Assembly (NCBI GenBank): GCA_002393835.1
Contig: DGTW01000123.1
Coordinates: 1 to 24,053 of the forward strand
DNA from: Treponema sp. UBA4326
GTDB lineage: Bacteria > Spirochaetota > Spirochaetia > Treponematales > Treponemataceae
Direction: 5' to 3'
Length of the DNA stretch: 24,053 nucleotides
A program made the translations under genes and the position numbers. The notes beneath the pieces are model-generated. The model made no database searches, had not been told where the DNA came from, and saw only the letters and a program-made list of their open reading frames with translations. This document shows, one piece after another, positions 1 to 8,244 of the stretch; the stretch's first letter is position 1; each line of letters begins with the position of its first letter.

Positions 1-1434
1 CTGATCCTCACTCACCCATATTGCAGGCACCCCAAAGGCAGGATCCGTAGTAGCCTCACCCTTGATTTCTTCAGTGACACTGCCCGTGTTCATGCACATA
101 TAGTACCCCAGCTTAATTTTTGAGCGGCCGGCCTCGATTCCTTTGATTTTAAAGCTGTATTCATCAGGAGCAAGAGTCATGTTGTCAATAATACGGATTT
201 TTGGAACCACAAGCCCCAAGTCAAGGGCTGCTTCCCGACGGATTCTCGTAACACGCTCCAAAAGCTCCGCCCCCTTTTCCTTGTCAACAAGGGGAATAAG
301 GGCATAACCAAGCTCCAGACAAAGGTCATCAAGGGGAACGACGGGACTGACCTCCCCGTTCTCGTTTCCGGCAGCCTTGTTCTTTGCCTTCTGCTCTTCC
401 TCAAGTTTTTTTGCAAAAGAAGCCTTTTCGCTCCTGATAAGGCGGTAGCCGTAGAATATGAAAAGAGCTCCGACAGGAAGCAAAAGATACCATGGAAAAT
501 TGGGAATAAAGCTCATAAGAGCCAAAGTAACTCCAGTGATGATATAAACATAACCACTGTTCGTGAGTTGTTTTTTAAGTTGTTTACCAAGAACTTCCTC
601 ACTCGAATTACCGGTAACGATAAGGCCTGTTGCAAATGAAAGCAAAAGTGAAGGAAGTTGTCCGAGGAGACCGTCACCAATGGTAAGGCGGGAATATGTA
701 CCGGCAGCATCTCCAAAAGGCATATGACCAATGGAAACACCTACAATAATACCTGCAATCAAATCAATAGCCGTTATAAAGATACCGGCCTTAACATTTC
801 CGCTGACAAACTTTGAGGCACCATCCATGCTTGAGTAAAAATCAATATCACGCTGAATTGCGGCTTTTTTATTGCGGGCTTCTTCGTCAGTAATATAGCC
901 GGAATTAAGTTCAGAATCGACAGCGAAGAATTTCTGATTCATGGCATCCAAGCTGAATCGGGCTGCGACCTCAGAAACACGAGTTGCACCTTTGGTAATA
1001 ACAATAACTTGAATAATAATGAGGATGATAAAAATTACCATACCGATTACAAGACCGGTAGTAGAAGGCCTTGCAATACTGTCACCAGTAACAATTGATG
1101 AAAAAGCCTTGAGCATTTGACCTGGAAAGCCACGGTAACCAGTAGCAAAAGCCCTTTGGAGAATAAGACGAGTTGAACAGACATTTAGAGCCAGTCCATA
1201 AAGGGTTGCAAAAAGCAGAACGCGGGGAAAAGATGTAAAATCTGAAGATTTGGGTGTATAAAGAACGACAAGAAGAACAATGACTGAAATGGAAATGTTA
1301 GCAATCATCATTAAATCAAGAAGGACACCAGGAACAGGCATCAAAAGTCCCATGATTATCGCAATAGCAAAGGCTGCGACAAGATGATTTTCAATGTTCC
1401 CCAAAACATTTTTTAAATTAAAACGGCTCGCCAT
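1..1434 (-). CDS. flhA: Flagellar export gate protein FlhA (3' end cut by window edge)
   Basis: FlhA is the large inner-membrane export-gate subunit whose cytoplasmic ring receives chaperone-substrate complexes during flagellar type III secretion. The frame opens with ATG at 1434 (start MASRFNLKNVLG) and is uninterrupted to base 1, giving 478 of roughly 700 expected residues. Visible are several N-terminal membrane spans (about residues 18-140), the hallmark FHIPEP segment (TRVSEVAARFSLDAMNQK, about residues 151-168), more spans (about 215-330), a charged linker (about 345-370) and the beginning of the cytoplasmic domain. The usual PGKQ after the LDAM of the signature is replaced by NQKF. It lies 25 bases after flhB and ends the visible export-gate set. 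Identification is secure; only the C-terminal third is missing. Confidence 0.96.
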   Translation of the reverse strand, partial: MASRFNLKNVLGNIENHLVAAFAIAIIMGLLMPVPGVLLDLMMIANISISVIVLLVVLYTPKSSDFTSFPRVLLFATLYGLALNVCSTRLILQRAFATGYRGFPGQMLKAFSSIVTGDSIARPSTTGLVIGMVIFIILIIIQVIVITKGATRVSEVAARFSLDAMNQKFFAVDSELNSGYITDEEARNKKAAIQRDIDFYSSMDGASKFVSGNVKAGIFITAIDLIAGIIVGVSIGHMPFGDAAGTYSRLTIGDGLLGQLPSLLLSFATGLIVTGNSSEEVLGKQLKKQLTNSGYVYIITGVTLALMSFIPNFPWYLLLPVGALFIFYGYRLIRSEKASFAKKLEEEQKAKNKAAGNENGEVSPVVPLDDLCLELGYALIPLVDKEKGAELLERVTRIRREAALDLGLVVPKIRIIDNMTLAPDEYSFKIKGIEAGRSKIKLGYYMCMNTGSVTEEIKGEATTDPAFGVPAIWVSEDQ

Positions 1435-1459
1435 TCAAATCCCCACCCGAAATAGCTCA

Positions 1460-2632
1460 CTACTTTTTGTTATTGAATTTTTCCAGATGACTATAAATCG
1501 TTGCAATAGCAGAGAAATAGTCAGCTGGTATTATATCACCGATTTCTGTTTCTGCATAGAGGCCTCGAGCCAAAGGACGATTTTCTACTATCGGAACATC
1601 ATTTTCCCTGGCAATTTCACGGATTCTGAAGGCCAAATTGTCGCTTCCTTTGGCCGTAACCTGAGGGGCATCAGAAAGAGCCTGATCATACATAAGGGCA
1701 ACGGCAAAATGAGTCGGGTTGGTAATGACCACATCCGACTTTGCAACCTGCTGAGGCATGTTCCTCTGCAAAAGTTCCCTTTGAGCGGCCTGCAAATGTG
1801 CCTTGACCTCGGGGTCTCCCTCCATCTCCTTGTATTCCTGTTTGACTTCCTGTTTTGTCATCTTCATGCTTTCGATGAACTGCTTTTTCTGCACCAGATA
1901 ATCAGGAATGGAAATCACAAGGAATATAACGGCACTCACCGCAAGGATTTTGGCCGCTGTCCATGCGATAAGGGCAACTGACTTATAGAGATTTGAGCCG
2001 TTTATCAGCGAAAGAATCACGATTTTATTAGACGAATCCCCGCTGCCAACGACCTCAAAACAGCTTGAACGGATTATAATGAAAGAAACGAAGAAAACTA
2101 TTGCCACTTTTACGAAGGACTTGATTACATTGAAGCCGCCCTCAAATGAAAAGAGAGTCTTCTTGAGATACTGGCCAATTTTGGGCGTTATCTTTGAAAA
2201 CTGAGGCTCAATAGGCTTGGTCGAAAAAATAAAGCCCCTGTTCTGAACCAGATTCGCAAGGATTCCAGCCACGGCACCGCATAGAGCCAGAGGCAGGACC
2301 ATTTTTGCCAGAGAAATCAAAAACTGGTAGAAAAAGCGCTTCTGGAACATCTCGCTTTCATTGATGTGAGTAAAGTAAAAAATCAAAGTTTCCTCACACC
2401 ATCTCCAGAAATAAGGAGCCGCGATAATAAGTACGATAACAGTGACCAGCATTACAAGGGCAGAACAAAGCTCCTGGCTTTTTGCAACACGGCCTTCTTC
2501 CCGGGCCTTTCGTATTTTGTACTCGGAAGGCTCTTCAGTTCTTCCTTCATCCTCAGCCGCAAACCACTGAAGGTCGATGAGAGAAAGCATTTCGGACAAG
2601 GAAGAGTCTTCTTTATAAATGGCAGAAATCAT
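1460..2632 (-). CDS. flhB: Flagellar export switch protein FlhB
   Basis: FlhB is the export-gate protein that switches substrate specificity from rod/hook to filament proteins by cutting itself. The 390-residue product has an N-terminal extension of about 20 residues, then the family segment with LQWFAAEDEGRTEEPS (from about residue 21), four membrane spans (about 57-75, 105-128, 170-188, 218-243) and a cytoplasmic C-terminal domain. The autocleavage motif NPTH is intact at residues 305-308 (VVITNPTHFAVAL). The start overlaps the end of fliR by four bases (ATGA), which implies translational coupling. Length is slightly above the usual 350-380 because of the N-terminal extension. Confidence 0.97.
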   Translation of the reverse strand: MISAIYKEDSSLSEMLSLIDLQWFAAEDEGRTEEPSEYKIRKAREEGRVAKSQELCSALVMLVTVIVLIIAAPYFWRWCEETLIFYFTHINESEMFQKRFFYQFLISLAKMVLPLALCGAVAGILANLVQNRGFIFSTKPIEPQFSKITPKIGQYLKKTLFSFEGGFNVIKSFVKVAIVFFVSFIIIRSSCFEVVGSGDSSNKIVILSLINGSNLYKSVALIAWTAAKILAVSAVIFLVISIPDYLVQKKQFIESMKMTKQEVKQEYKEMEGDPEVKAHLQAAQRELLQRNMPQQVAKSDVVITNPTHFAVALMYDQALSDAPQVTAKGSDNLAFRIREIARENDVPIVENRPLARGLYAETEIGDIIPADYFSAIATIYSHLEKFNNKK

Positions 2633-3432
2633 GAGCCGCCCCCTGTGATGACAAAAAGGCGCTGCAGACTTGAAAATCCTGACGAAAATGACCGAATGAA
2701 GAATTCACAAATCTGAGGGAAAAGGCTCCATATAATAAAAAATGAAACCAAAATCATAATCGGGAAGCCCTCGCTCATCAAATTCATTTGAGGAGCGGCC
2801 TTTGAAAGAATGCCCATTGTCACAGAAATAAGGAGAAGAGTTCCCATTATTGGCAGGGAAATCAAAAAAGCATCAGCAAAGAGCTTAGTCAGGGAGCCAA
2901 GCAAAAAACGGACTATGCTCTCCCTCTGAATGACCAGAGAAATGGCATTCAAGGAGTCAAAACTTGCCACAAGGGCTTTTGAAAAAAGAAGCAGAGCCCA
3001 ATCAGACTGAAGAAAAATCAGCATGGCCACGAGATTAAAGAACTGTCCCATAAGGGGATTCTCGACCTGAGAAAGGGCATCGTAGACTTCTGAGGCAGAA
3101 AAACCCATTTGAAAGGCAAAGAACTGTCCGGCAGAACTGAAGGCTGCGAAGATTATGGTGACATAAAAACCGGTCAGAAGGCCGATAAGCCCCTCCCCGA
3201 CAAGAAGCATAATATAGGGAAGAGAGAGGGCACCATCAGAAGCGATGTAAGGCGCATAGACAGAAAAATCGACATGAGGAAACAAAATATAGGCCATATA
3301 ACCCGTCAGGGCGATTTTTGAGATTCTAGAGACATTTCTGATGGAAAAAAGAGGCAGCGTCATTACCATGGCAAAACACCGCACCGCAATAAGGAGAAAA
3401 ACTGGACTGTTAGCAAGAATTCTTTCCAGCAT
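2629..3432 (-). CDS. fliR: Flagellar export gate protein FliR
   Basis: FliR is a polytopic inner-membrane component of the FliPQR export channel. The 267-residue product starts MLERILANSPVF and has about six hydrophobic segments spread along the whole chain, including a long one around residues 75-105. Length and hydropathy fit the family (about 260 residues). It follows fliQ by 12 bases and overlaps flhB by four bases, the canonical fliP-fliQ-fliR-flhB order. Identification rests on this combination of position, length and membrane pattern; there is no catalytic motif to check. Confidence 0.94.
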   Translation of the reverse strand: MLERILANSPVFLLIAVRCFAMVMTLPLFSIRNVSRISKIALTGYMAYILFPHVDFSVYAPYIASDGALSLPYIMLLVGEGLIGLLTGFYVTIIFAAFSSAGQFFAFQMGFSASEVYDALSQVENPLMGQFFNLVAMLIFLQSDWALLLFSKALVASFDSLNAISLVIQRESIVRFLLGSLTKLFADAFLISLPIMGTLLLISVTMGILSKAAPQMNLMSEGFPIMILVSFFIIWSLFPQICEFFIRSFSSGFSSLQRLFVITGGGS

Positions 3433-3444
3433 AGCCCGATTTTT

Positions 3445-3714
3445 TTATTTTCCCAGATTCTGAATCTGACTGAAAAGATTGACAGTATAATTTCCCATCA
3501 CATCAAACATCCAGCCTCCGAGAAAGGCCAGGACAGCAAGAATCACCAGCATTTTGGGCAAAAAAGTAAGGGTTTGCTCCTGGATGGAGGTCGTCGCCTG
3601 AAAAATAGCGACTATAAGGCCGACAATCAAGGCCGCGCCAAGAACCGGGGCACACAAAATAAAGACCTGAAAAACCCCGCCCCTCATCAAATTAACAATC
3701 ATTCCGACTGACAT
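3445..3714 (-). CDS. fliQ: Flagellar export gate protein FliQ
   Basis: FliQ is the small two-span subunit of the FliPQR export channel. The 89-residue product has the typical length and two transmembrane hairpin helices (about residues 15-37 and 50-72). Between them is the conserved ATTSIQEQTLTFLPK segment characteristic of the FliQ/SctS family. A purine-rich AAGGAGAAAAT stretch precedes the ATG. It sits 11 bases after fliP and 12 bases before fliR. Confidence 0.96.
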   Translation of the reverse strand: MSVGMIVNLMRGGVFQVFILCAPVLGAALIVGLIVAIFQATTSIQEQTLTFLPKMLVILAVLAFLGGWMFDVMGNYTVNLFSQIQNLGK

Positions 3715-3725
3715 AATTTTCTCCT

Positions 3726-4604
3726 TTACTTAATAACTGACTGGAAAAGCTGCTGGGTCAAGAGACCCCATCCATCAACCATTACGAAAAGCATTAGCTT
3801 AAATGGCATTGAAATCTGAACTGGAGGCAACATCATCATACCCATACTCATAAGAACGCTGGCCACAACCATATCTATGACGATAAAGGGAATATAGAGA
3901 AAAACGCCGATTTTAAATGCAACCGTCAGCTCATGCAAAATGTAGGCCGGAACAATCACATAGGTTGGAATGTCCTCTGGCCCCTTGGGAGCCGGCAACC
4001 TTGCCATGGCCAGAAAGGAAGTAATATAGCGGGAGCTCAAGGAACCGTCTGACTGTACGCTAACTGTCTGATTGAGCATAAAAGTGCGCAGCGGAGCCTC
4101 GGCTTGTCTGTAAGCCTGCTCTATTCCTATCTCGCCGTTTGAAAGCGGGCGCAAGGCATTGTTGTAAATATTCTGCAGGGTTGGGAACATGATGAAAATG
4201 GTCATAAAAAGGGCAATTCCGTTTAAAACTGATGTCGGAGGAACCTGCTGCAAGGAAAGAGCCCTCTTAATGAAGTCAAGCACGATTGAAAACCTCAAGA
4301 AGCATGTCGTGAGAATCAAAAGGCTCGGAGCCAGGGTAAGAACCGTAAGAAGAAGCAGAATTTGAACTGAAAAGGCAACTTCCTGCCCGCTCTGAGGCCG
4401 GGTAATATTCACATCAATATTCGGAAAATCAATTCCGCCAACCTGCCTGCCCATCTCCGTTCTTCCTGAAGTGGAACCGGATGGAAAGTTCTGATTCTGC
4501 CTAGACTGGGATGCCACCGGAAAAAGACAGAAAATAGCCATAAAAGCCGCAAGAACTATCCTTGGAAGCCATTTATGAAAAGAAATCGAAATCATTGCCT
4601 TCAT
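3726..4604 (-). CDS. fliP: Flagellar export gate protein FliP
   Basis: FliP is the main subunit of the FliPQR export channel. The 292-residue product begins with a hydrophobic signal-peptide-like segment (about residues 12-32). A low-complexity stretch rich in Q, G, S and R follows, to about residue 75. The conserved FliP body then has membrane spans near 78-105, 128-150, 215-240 and 245-270, and includes the family-typical segments TCFLRFSIVLDFIKRAL and QQVPPTSVLNGIALFMT. It is somewhat longer than many FliP proteins (about 245-270) because of the N-terminal insert after the signal. The ATG comes one base after the fliO stop codon. An in-frame ATG three codons later (residue 4) is an alternative start. 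Confidence 0.96.
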   Translation of the reverse strand: MKAMISISFHKWLPRIVLAAFMAIFCLFPVASQSRQNQNFPSGSTSGRTEMGRQVGGIDFPNIDVNITRPQSGQEVAFSVQILLLLTVLTLAPSLLILTTCFLRFSIVLDFIKRALSLQQVPPTSVLNGIALFMTIFIMFPTLQNIYNNALRPLSNGEIGIEQAYRQAEAPLRTFMLNQTVSVQSDGSLSSRYITSFLAMARLPAPKGPEDIPTYVIVPAYILHELTVAFKIGVFLYIPFIVIDMVVASVLMSMGMMMLPPVQISMPFKLMLFVMVDGWGLLTQQLFQSVIK

Positions 4605-4605
4605 T

Positions 4606-5253
4606 TTATTGCTCCTCGTTTAGACGGTTACGCTGTCGCTGAAGCATGTCGGCCGCATTATGGGCACTAGAGCCATATATATTCTGAGACTGAGAATTTC
4701 TCGAAGTGCCCGGCATAAAAATAGAAAGAATATCCTCAAAAGACCTGGGGCGCCTGGTATTGTCGTTTTTGTCGGCATAAAGATTCATGGAATTGACCAG
4801 CTCCTGATCGTCAATCTGACCGATAAGATTAACCGCATTGTCTGAAACGCCCAGAATATAGGCATGGTCGAGGATAGTAACCACATCAACTGAACGGTTA
4901 GCTCCAATTGCAAGATGAGACACATGACGCAGGAAAGGATCGTCAGAAACTGCCAGTCTCGTCTTTCTTTTCAGAAAACGCATTGCAACATAGGCAAGGG
5001 CAACCACAATAAGAAGGGCAAACACCATTCTGATGAAAAGACCTAAAGTCGATGTAGTCTGGGGAGTTTGCTCACCTTCACCTGAAGTCCAGTTCCAGTT
5101 CTGGGCAGGGGAATTTTCCTGCTGGGAGACAAGGCTTGATTGCTCCTCAACAGAAGCCGCCTGCTGGGCAAAAACACAATACTGAGATAAGAAAAAAAGA
5201 AGAGAAAGGCATAAAAAGCCTTTAAAGACGTTTTTTTGAGAAAATTTTGTCAT
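4606..5253 (-). CDS. fliO: Flagellar protein FliO (called FliZ in treponemes)
   Basis: FliO helps assemble the FliP/Q/R export channel. The product of about 215 residues has a signal-peptide-like N-terminus (hydrophobic LCLSLLFFLSQYCVFA, about residues 13-28) and a short Q/S-rich periplasmic stretch. One membrane span (about residues 73-95, GLFIRMVFALLIVVALAYVA) is followed by a basic stop-transfer KRKTR and a cytoplasmic domain containing VDVVTILDHAYILGV, as in FliO. I chose the ATG at 5253. A GTG at 5265 is in frame, but the GTGGGTGGG there looks like the ribosome binding site. Family sequence conservation is low, so the call leans on position before fliP and on architecture. Confidence 0.88.
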   Translation of the reverse strand: MTKFSQKNVFKGFLCLSLLFFLSQYCVFAQQAASVEEQSSLVSQQENSPAQNWNWTSGEGEQTPQTTSTLGLFIRMVFALLIVVALAYVAMRFLKRKTRLAVSDDPFLRHVSHLAIGANRSVDVVTILDHAYILGVSDNAVNLIGQIDDQELVNSMNLYADKNDNTRRPRSFEDILSIFMPGTSRNSQSQNIYGSSAHNAADMLQRQRNRLNEEQ

Positions 5254-5256
5254 AAT

Positions 5257-5263
5257 CCCACCC
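5257..5263 (-). promoter_or_regulatory. Ribosome binding site deciding the fliO start
   Basis: On the minus strand the sequence GGGTGGG lies three bases before the ATG at 5253. Reading from an upstream in-frame GTG at 5265 would place this G-rich element inside the gene, so the ATG is preferred. Confidence 0.5.
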
Positions 5264-5292
5264 ACTTTTTGACAAATTATCGATTTTTTCAG

Positions 5293-5321
5293 ATTATAAC
5301 AAAAAAAAACGCATCTGTCGA
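5293..5321 (-). promoter_or_regulatory. Sigma70-type promoter for fliO-fliP-fliQ-fliR-flhB-flhA
   Basis: On the minus strand TCGACA (bases 5316-5321, five of six matches to TTGACA) is followed after exactly 17 bases by a perfect TATAAT (bases 5293-5298). This predicts a transcription start near 5286, about 33 bases before the fliO ATG. The -35 box lies across the loop and stem of the preceding hairpin terminator, and the terminator's T-run falls in the promoter spacer. Read from sequence only; no transcript evidence. Confidence 0.65.
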
Positions 5322-5340
5322 ATGATTTTAGACAGATGCG
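5301..5340 (-). terminator. Rho-independent terminator after fliY
   Basis: A perfect 10-base-pair stem (CGCATCTGTC at 5310-5319 with GACAGATGCG at 5331-5340) encloses an 11-base loop. On the minus strand it is followed directly by nine T residues (5301-5309). It lies 21 bases beyond the fliY stop and should end, or reduce, transcription coming from flbD/motA before fliO. The plus-strand side is also T-rich but less regular. Confidence 0.85.
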
Positions 5341-5361
5341 CCTTATTTTTTATGATTTTTT

Positions 5362-6576
5362 TTAGTGAAGGTCGCTAACCCTTTCCATAGGAGAAAGAAT
5401 TTCCGTGACACGAACACCGAAGTTTTCGTCGATTACTACAACCTCGCCCTTCGCAATCGGCTTATGGTTGACAAGGATATCAACAGGCTCACCGGCCAGC
5501 TTATCAAGCTCGATAATCGTACCCTCGCCCATTCCAAGAATTTCTTTAATCTGCTTTTTGGTTCGGCCAAGCTCTACGGTCATTTCCATGTTTACATCCA
5601 TGATAAGACCGATGTTTCCCTGCTCCTGGCTTGTCGGACCGCCAGCAAGGTTAGGATACTGAACAGACTGAACGTTTGGCATAGCCATGCCACCCATCGG
5701 CATTCCGCCCATCATAGGCTGCTGCTGGAAACCGCCCATCTGCATGCCACCCATCGGCATTCCGCCCATCATAGGCTGCTGCTGGAAACCGCCCATCTGC
5801 ATGCCGCCCTGAGGCATTCCCATGCCTCCCATCTGCATTCCGCCCATTCCTGCCATGCCACCCATCTGTGGAGAGCCGCCGGCCAGGTTTGCCATGGAAG
5901 CCATGTCAGCCGCATTGAGAGTGCCGCCGGCAGGAGCAGCCTCCTGAGTTCCGCCGCCAAGAGCCTTTGCGATTCCCTCAGCAACATCGCTCGAAACAGC
6001 CTCCCACAAAGTATAGGTCTGGCCTTCAAGGGAAATAGGATAGCTGAAAAGGGCAAAATTTCCCTGGGGGATACGAACCATGGCTTTCGGCACATGAACG
6101 GCCTCCGGCGGATTCGAAGCAAGGCCTGCGATTGAGCTCAAATCAGTGATTTCAGAACCTGTATGGGTTGAGATGAATTCACCGATTACAGAAAGAGCCA
6201 TGTCATCAAGCTCTGCGTTTTCTTCCTTGTTGACAAGGCTTGTAATTTTCTGGGCAAAGTCAGGAGAAAGCAAAACAAGGTGGTCGCCTTTAAGACCAGC
6301 GTTAAAATCAGCCATAACGGCAACGACCATCTCCGGGAGTTTCGCAAGGAGCTGGTCACGCTCCATAGACTCAACCGTAGGAGCTCCCACCTCGAAGCTG
6401 GAGCCTGTCATGCCATTCAAATTTGAGGCAACCTTGTCTTTAATGCCGTCCGCAAATTTTTTAAGGGTTGCCGTATCGATATTAACATTGGAAGACGGAC
6501 CTGATGAGAGACCTCCAACATCAACGCCGCTCAGCAATGCGTCAATTTCGCTCTGTGATATTGTTCCATCACTCAT
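5362..6576 (-). CDS. fliY: Flagellar switch protein FliY (CheC-like plus FliN-like)
   Basis: FliY is part of the flagellar C-ring, combining a CheC-like middle domain with a FliN/SpoA C-terminal domain. The 404-residue product begins [15 protein letters not shown], the FliM/FliY-type N-terminal motif. Residues about 75-200 are CheC-like, and residues about 325-404 are SpoA ([20 protein letters not shown], then [18 protein letters not shown]). Between them lies a methionine/glycine/glutamine-rich linker (about 235-315) with a duplicated 19-residue unit. In the CheC-type phosphatase pattern S-x3-E-x2-N I see S129, E133 but serine at 136, so CheY-P phosphatase activity may be lost. I chose ATG 6576 over ATG 6585 because AAGGAG abuts the latter. 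The start overlaps the end of fliM by eight bases. Confidence 0.94.
   Translation of the reverse strand: MSDGTISQSEIDALLSGVDVGGLSSGPSSNVNIDTATLKKFADGIKDKVASNLNGMTGSSFEVGAPTVESMERDQLLAKLPEMVVAVMADFNAGLKGDHLVLLSPDFAQKITSLVNKEENAELDDMALSVIGEFISTHTGSEITDLSSIAGLASNPPEAVHVPKAMVRIPQGNFALFSYPISLEGQTYTLWEAVSSDVAEGIAKALGGGTQEAAPAGGTLNAADMASMANLAGGSPQMGGMAGMGGMQMGGMGMPQGGMQMGGFQQQPMMGGMPMGGMQMGGFQQQPMMGGMPMGGMAMPNVQSVQYPNLAGGPTSQEQGNIGLIMDVNMEMTVELGRTKKQIKEILGMGEGTIIELDKLAGEPVDILVNHKPIAKGEVVVIDENFGVRVTEILSPMERVSDLH
5689..5802. repeat. Two perfect 57-base tandem repeats inside fliY
   Basis: Bases 5689-5745 and 5746-5802 are identical. Each copy encodes one 19-residue unit of the fliY linker ([10 protein letters not shown] then MMGGMPMGG). 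The copies are in frame and lie within a larger Met/Gly-rich region made of shorter degenerate GGMQMGG-like units (about 5680-5875). Repeat number could vary between strains by slippage without a frameshift. Confidence 0.95.
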
Positions 6577-7603
6577 AAGATTCATCTCCTTCTACTGATA
6601 ATTCTTCGAATTCATCAGACTCACTCTGATCTATTTTTCCAATAACCTGCACAGCCATCTTTTTGCCGACGACACCAGGCTGACAGTAAAATTTCTTTTC
6701 GTTTCCAACACTCAGGGTCAGCGGGTCTCCCACACGCACGGTAGAGAGACGGACAACATCCCCTGCCCGCAAAGAAAGCACTTCACGAATTGGAAGATTT
6801 ATAGAACCGATTTCCGCAACGACATCCATGTTGACATCGGACAACTTTTCCTTGAGGGTGCCAAGATACTGGGTCGTGGAGCTTCGACGAACAGAACTGA
6901 ACCAGAACTGTGACGAAAGTTTTGATACAATCGGCTCGATGGTGATGTAAGGGATACAAAAGTTCATCATACCCTCTTCTTCACCGATTTTTGTTTCCAA
7001 TGTTACAAGAACGACCATTTCTGACGGAGGAACGATAGAAGCGAACTGAGGGTTAGTCTCGATTTGTCCGAGTCGTGGCCTAAGGTCGATTACCTGAGTC
7101 CAAGCCTCACGCATGTTGGCGAGAATTCGGACTATGATTCCTTCCATTACAGACTGTTCGATATCGGTAAGGTCTCGGCTTACTTTTGCGCCCTGGCCAG
7201 TACCACCAAACAAACGGTCGATGACGCTGAATGTAATTGCCGGGTCAATCTCAAGGACAGCGTTTCCCTTGAGAGGATCCATATTGATGACGGCAAGGGT
7301 GGTAGGAGTCGGGATTGAGCGGACGAATTCCTCGTAAGTCAGCTGGTCGACCGAGGCTACATGAACATGAACCAGAGAACGCAGCTGGGCTGAGAGACTC
7401 GTTGTTGTAAGACGCGCGAAAGTCTCATGCATAATCTGCACGGTACGAATCTGTTCCTTTGAGAACTTATCCGGACGCTTGAAGTCGTAAATCTTGATTT
7501 TTCGCGTGTCACTGACCGGCTTGAAATCATCTGCCCCGGAATCACCCGAGCTGATGGCTTGAAGCAACTGGTCAATTTCATCCTGTGACAGAACCTCGTT
7601 CAT
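6569..7603 (-). CDS. fliM: Flagellar motor switch protein FliM
   Basis: FliM forms the middle of the C-ring and binds CheY-P to change motor rotation. The 344-residue product starts [17 protein letters not shown], the N-terminal CheY-binding motif. The middle domain follows (about residues 45-235, including [19 protein letters not shown] and [22 protein letters not shown]), then a C-terminal SpoA/FliN-like domain (about 255-325, with [17 protein letters not shown]). Length fits the family. GGAAGGAAAG provides a ribosome binding site before the ATG. It follows fliL by 53 bases and overlaps fliY by eight. Confidence 0.98.
   Translation of the reverse strand: MNEVLSQDEIDQLLQAISSGDSGADDFKPVSDTRKIKIYDFKRPDKFSKEQIRTVQIMHETFARLTTTSLSAQLRSLVHVHVASVDQLTYEEFVRSIPTPTTLAVINMDPLKGNAVLEIDPAITFSVIDRLFGGTGQGAKVSRDLTDIEQSVMEGIIVRILANMREAWTQVIDLRPRLGQIETNPQFASIVPPSEMVVLVTLETKIGEEEGMMNFCIPYITIEPIVSKLSSQFWFSSVRRSSTTQYLGTLKEKLSDVNMDVVAEIGSINLPIREVLSLRAGDVVRLSTVRVGDPLTLSVGNEKKFYCQPGVVGKKMAVQVIGKIDQSESDEFEELSVEGDESYE
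6586..6591 (-). promoter_or_regulatory. Ribosome binding site deciding the fliY start
   Basis: AAGGAG on the minus strand lies directly against an in-frame ATG at 6585 but nine bases before the ATG at 6576. Normal spacing therefore favours the second ATG, giving a protein that begins MSDGTISQ. Confidence 0.65.
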
Positions 7604-7656
7604 GTCTTTCCTTCCACCTTTTTTATTCTAAATCACTTTACGAGAAGAACTTTCAG

Positions 7657-8208
7657 CTATTGCTGAATTACATCCATCTGCATGAAGCGAACATCCTTAA
7701 TTTTTGAAGAGCTCAAAATGCTGTCGTTTATAGCGTTACGAATCTCGATTTTAAGATTCTCCTCGTTTTGAGGCCTGAGTTCCTCTGCTGTTTTCTGGGT
7801 AAAATATCGGCGTAAAAAGTCTTTAAGTTCAACCGTTCTCTGAGTAATTTCAGTAGAAGTTGCCTTGTCTTCTTTTTTGTAGCCGAGCACAACATCAACA
7901 CGAACTGAAGCTGGATTTGCCTCCATGGTGCGTGTCTGGATAAGACCGAGAGACGTATACCAGTCAAGGATTTCCTTAGAGGCTGTATACTCCTCTGTCA
8001 TTGGGATTGCGGCTCCTGTTCCGGTATTGTTTCCACCCACAACCTTCATCGTGATAACAACAACTGTGACTATGAGGATAACGGCCGCAAGACCGATTGC
8101 AATCCATTTTAAAAGACCTGGAAGCAGAAGACCTTTTCCGCCTTTTGATGAACCGGCTCCGGCATCTCCGCCATCACCCAATTCCAAACCTTCTTCTTCG
8201 TCTGCCAT
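7657..8208 (-). CDS. fliL: Flagellar stator-associated protein FliL
   Basis: FliL is a single-span inner-membrane protein surrounding the stator units; in spirochaetes it is linked to stator function and to the orientation of periplasmic flagella. The 183-residue product has an acidic, glycine-rich cytoplasmic N-terminus, one membrane span (about residues 34-54, WIAIGLAAVILIVTVVVITM) and a periplasmic domain. The family pattern VRVDVVLGY...EITQRTVELKDFLRRYFTQKT is readable. AAGGAG precedes the ATG at good spacing. It lies between motB and fliM, as in other treponemes. Confidence 0.93.
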   Translation of the reverse strand: MADEEEGLELGDGGDAGAGSSKGGKGLLLPGLLKWIAIGLAAVILIVTVVVITMKVVGGNNTGTGAAIPMTEEYTASKEILDWYTSLGLIQTRTMEANPASVRVDVVLGYKKEDKATSTEITQRTVELKDFLRRYFTQKTAEELRPQNEENLKIEIRNAINDSILSSSKIKDVRFMQMDVIQQ

Positions 8209-8244
8209 AGAAAACTCCTTATCCTACCACGGAAAATGGTAACA

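Noticed and set aside
5689..5802. Repeat pair considered as a CRISPR-like array
   Set aside because: The two 57-base units are directly adjacent without spacers, stay in frame in fliY and encode its linker.
5365..6135. Long open frame on the plus strand opposite fliY, His/Ser-rich with repeats
   Set aside because: It is the mirror of the fliY repeat region; its repeated character is forced by the fliY linker, it has no ribosome binding site, and the minus-strand frame has clear domains.
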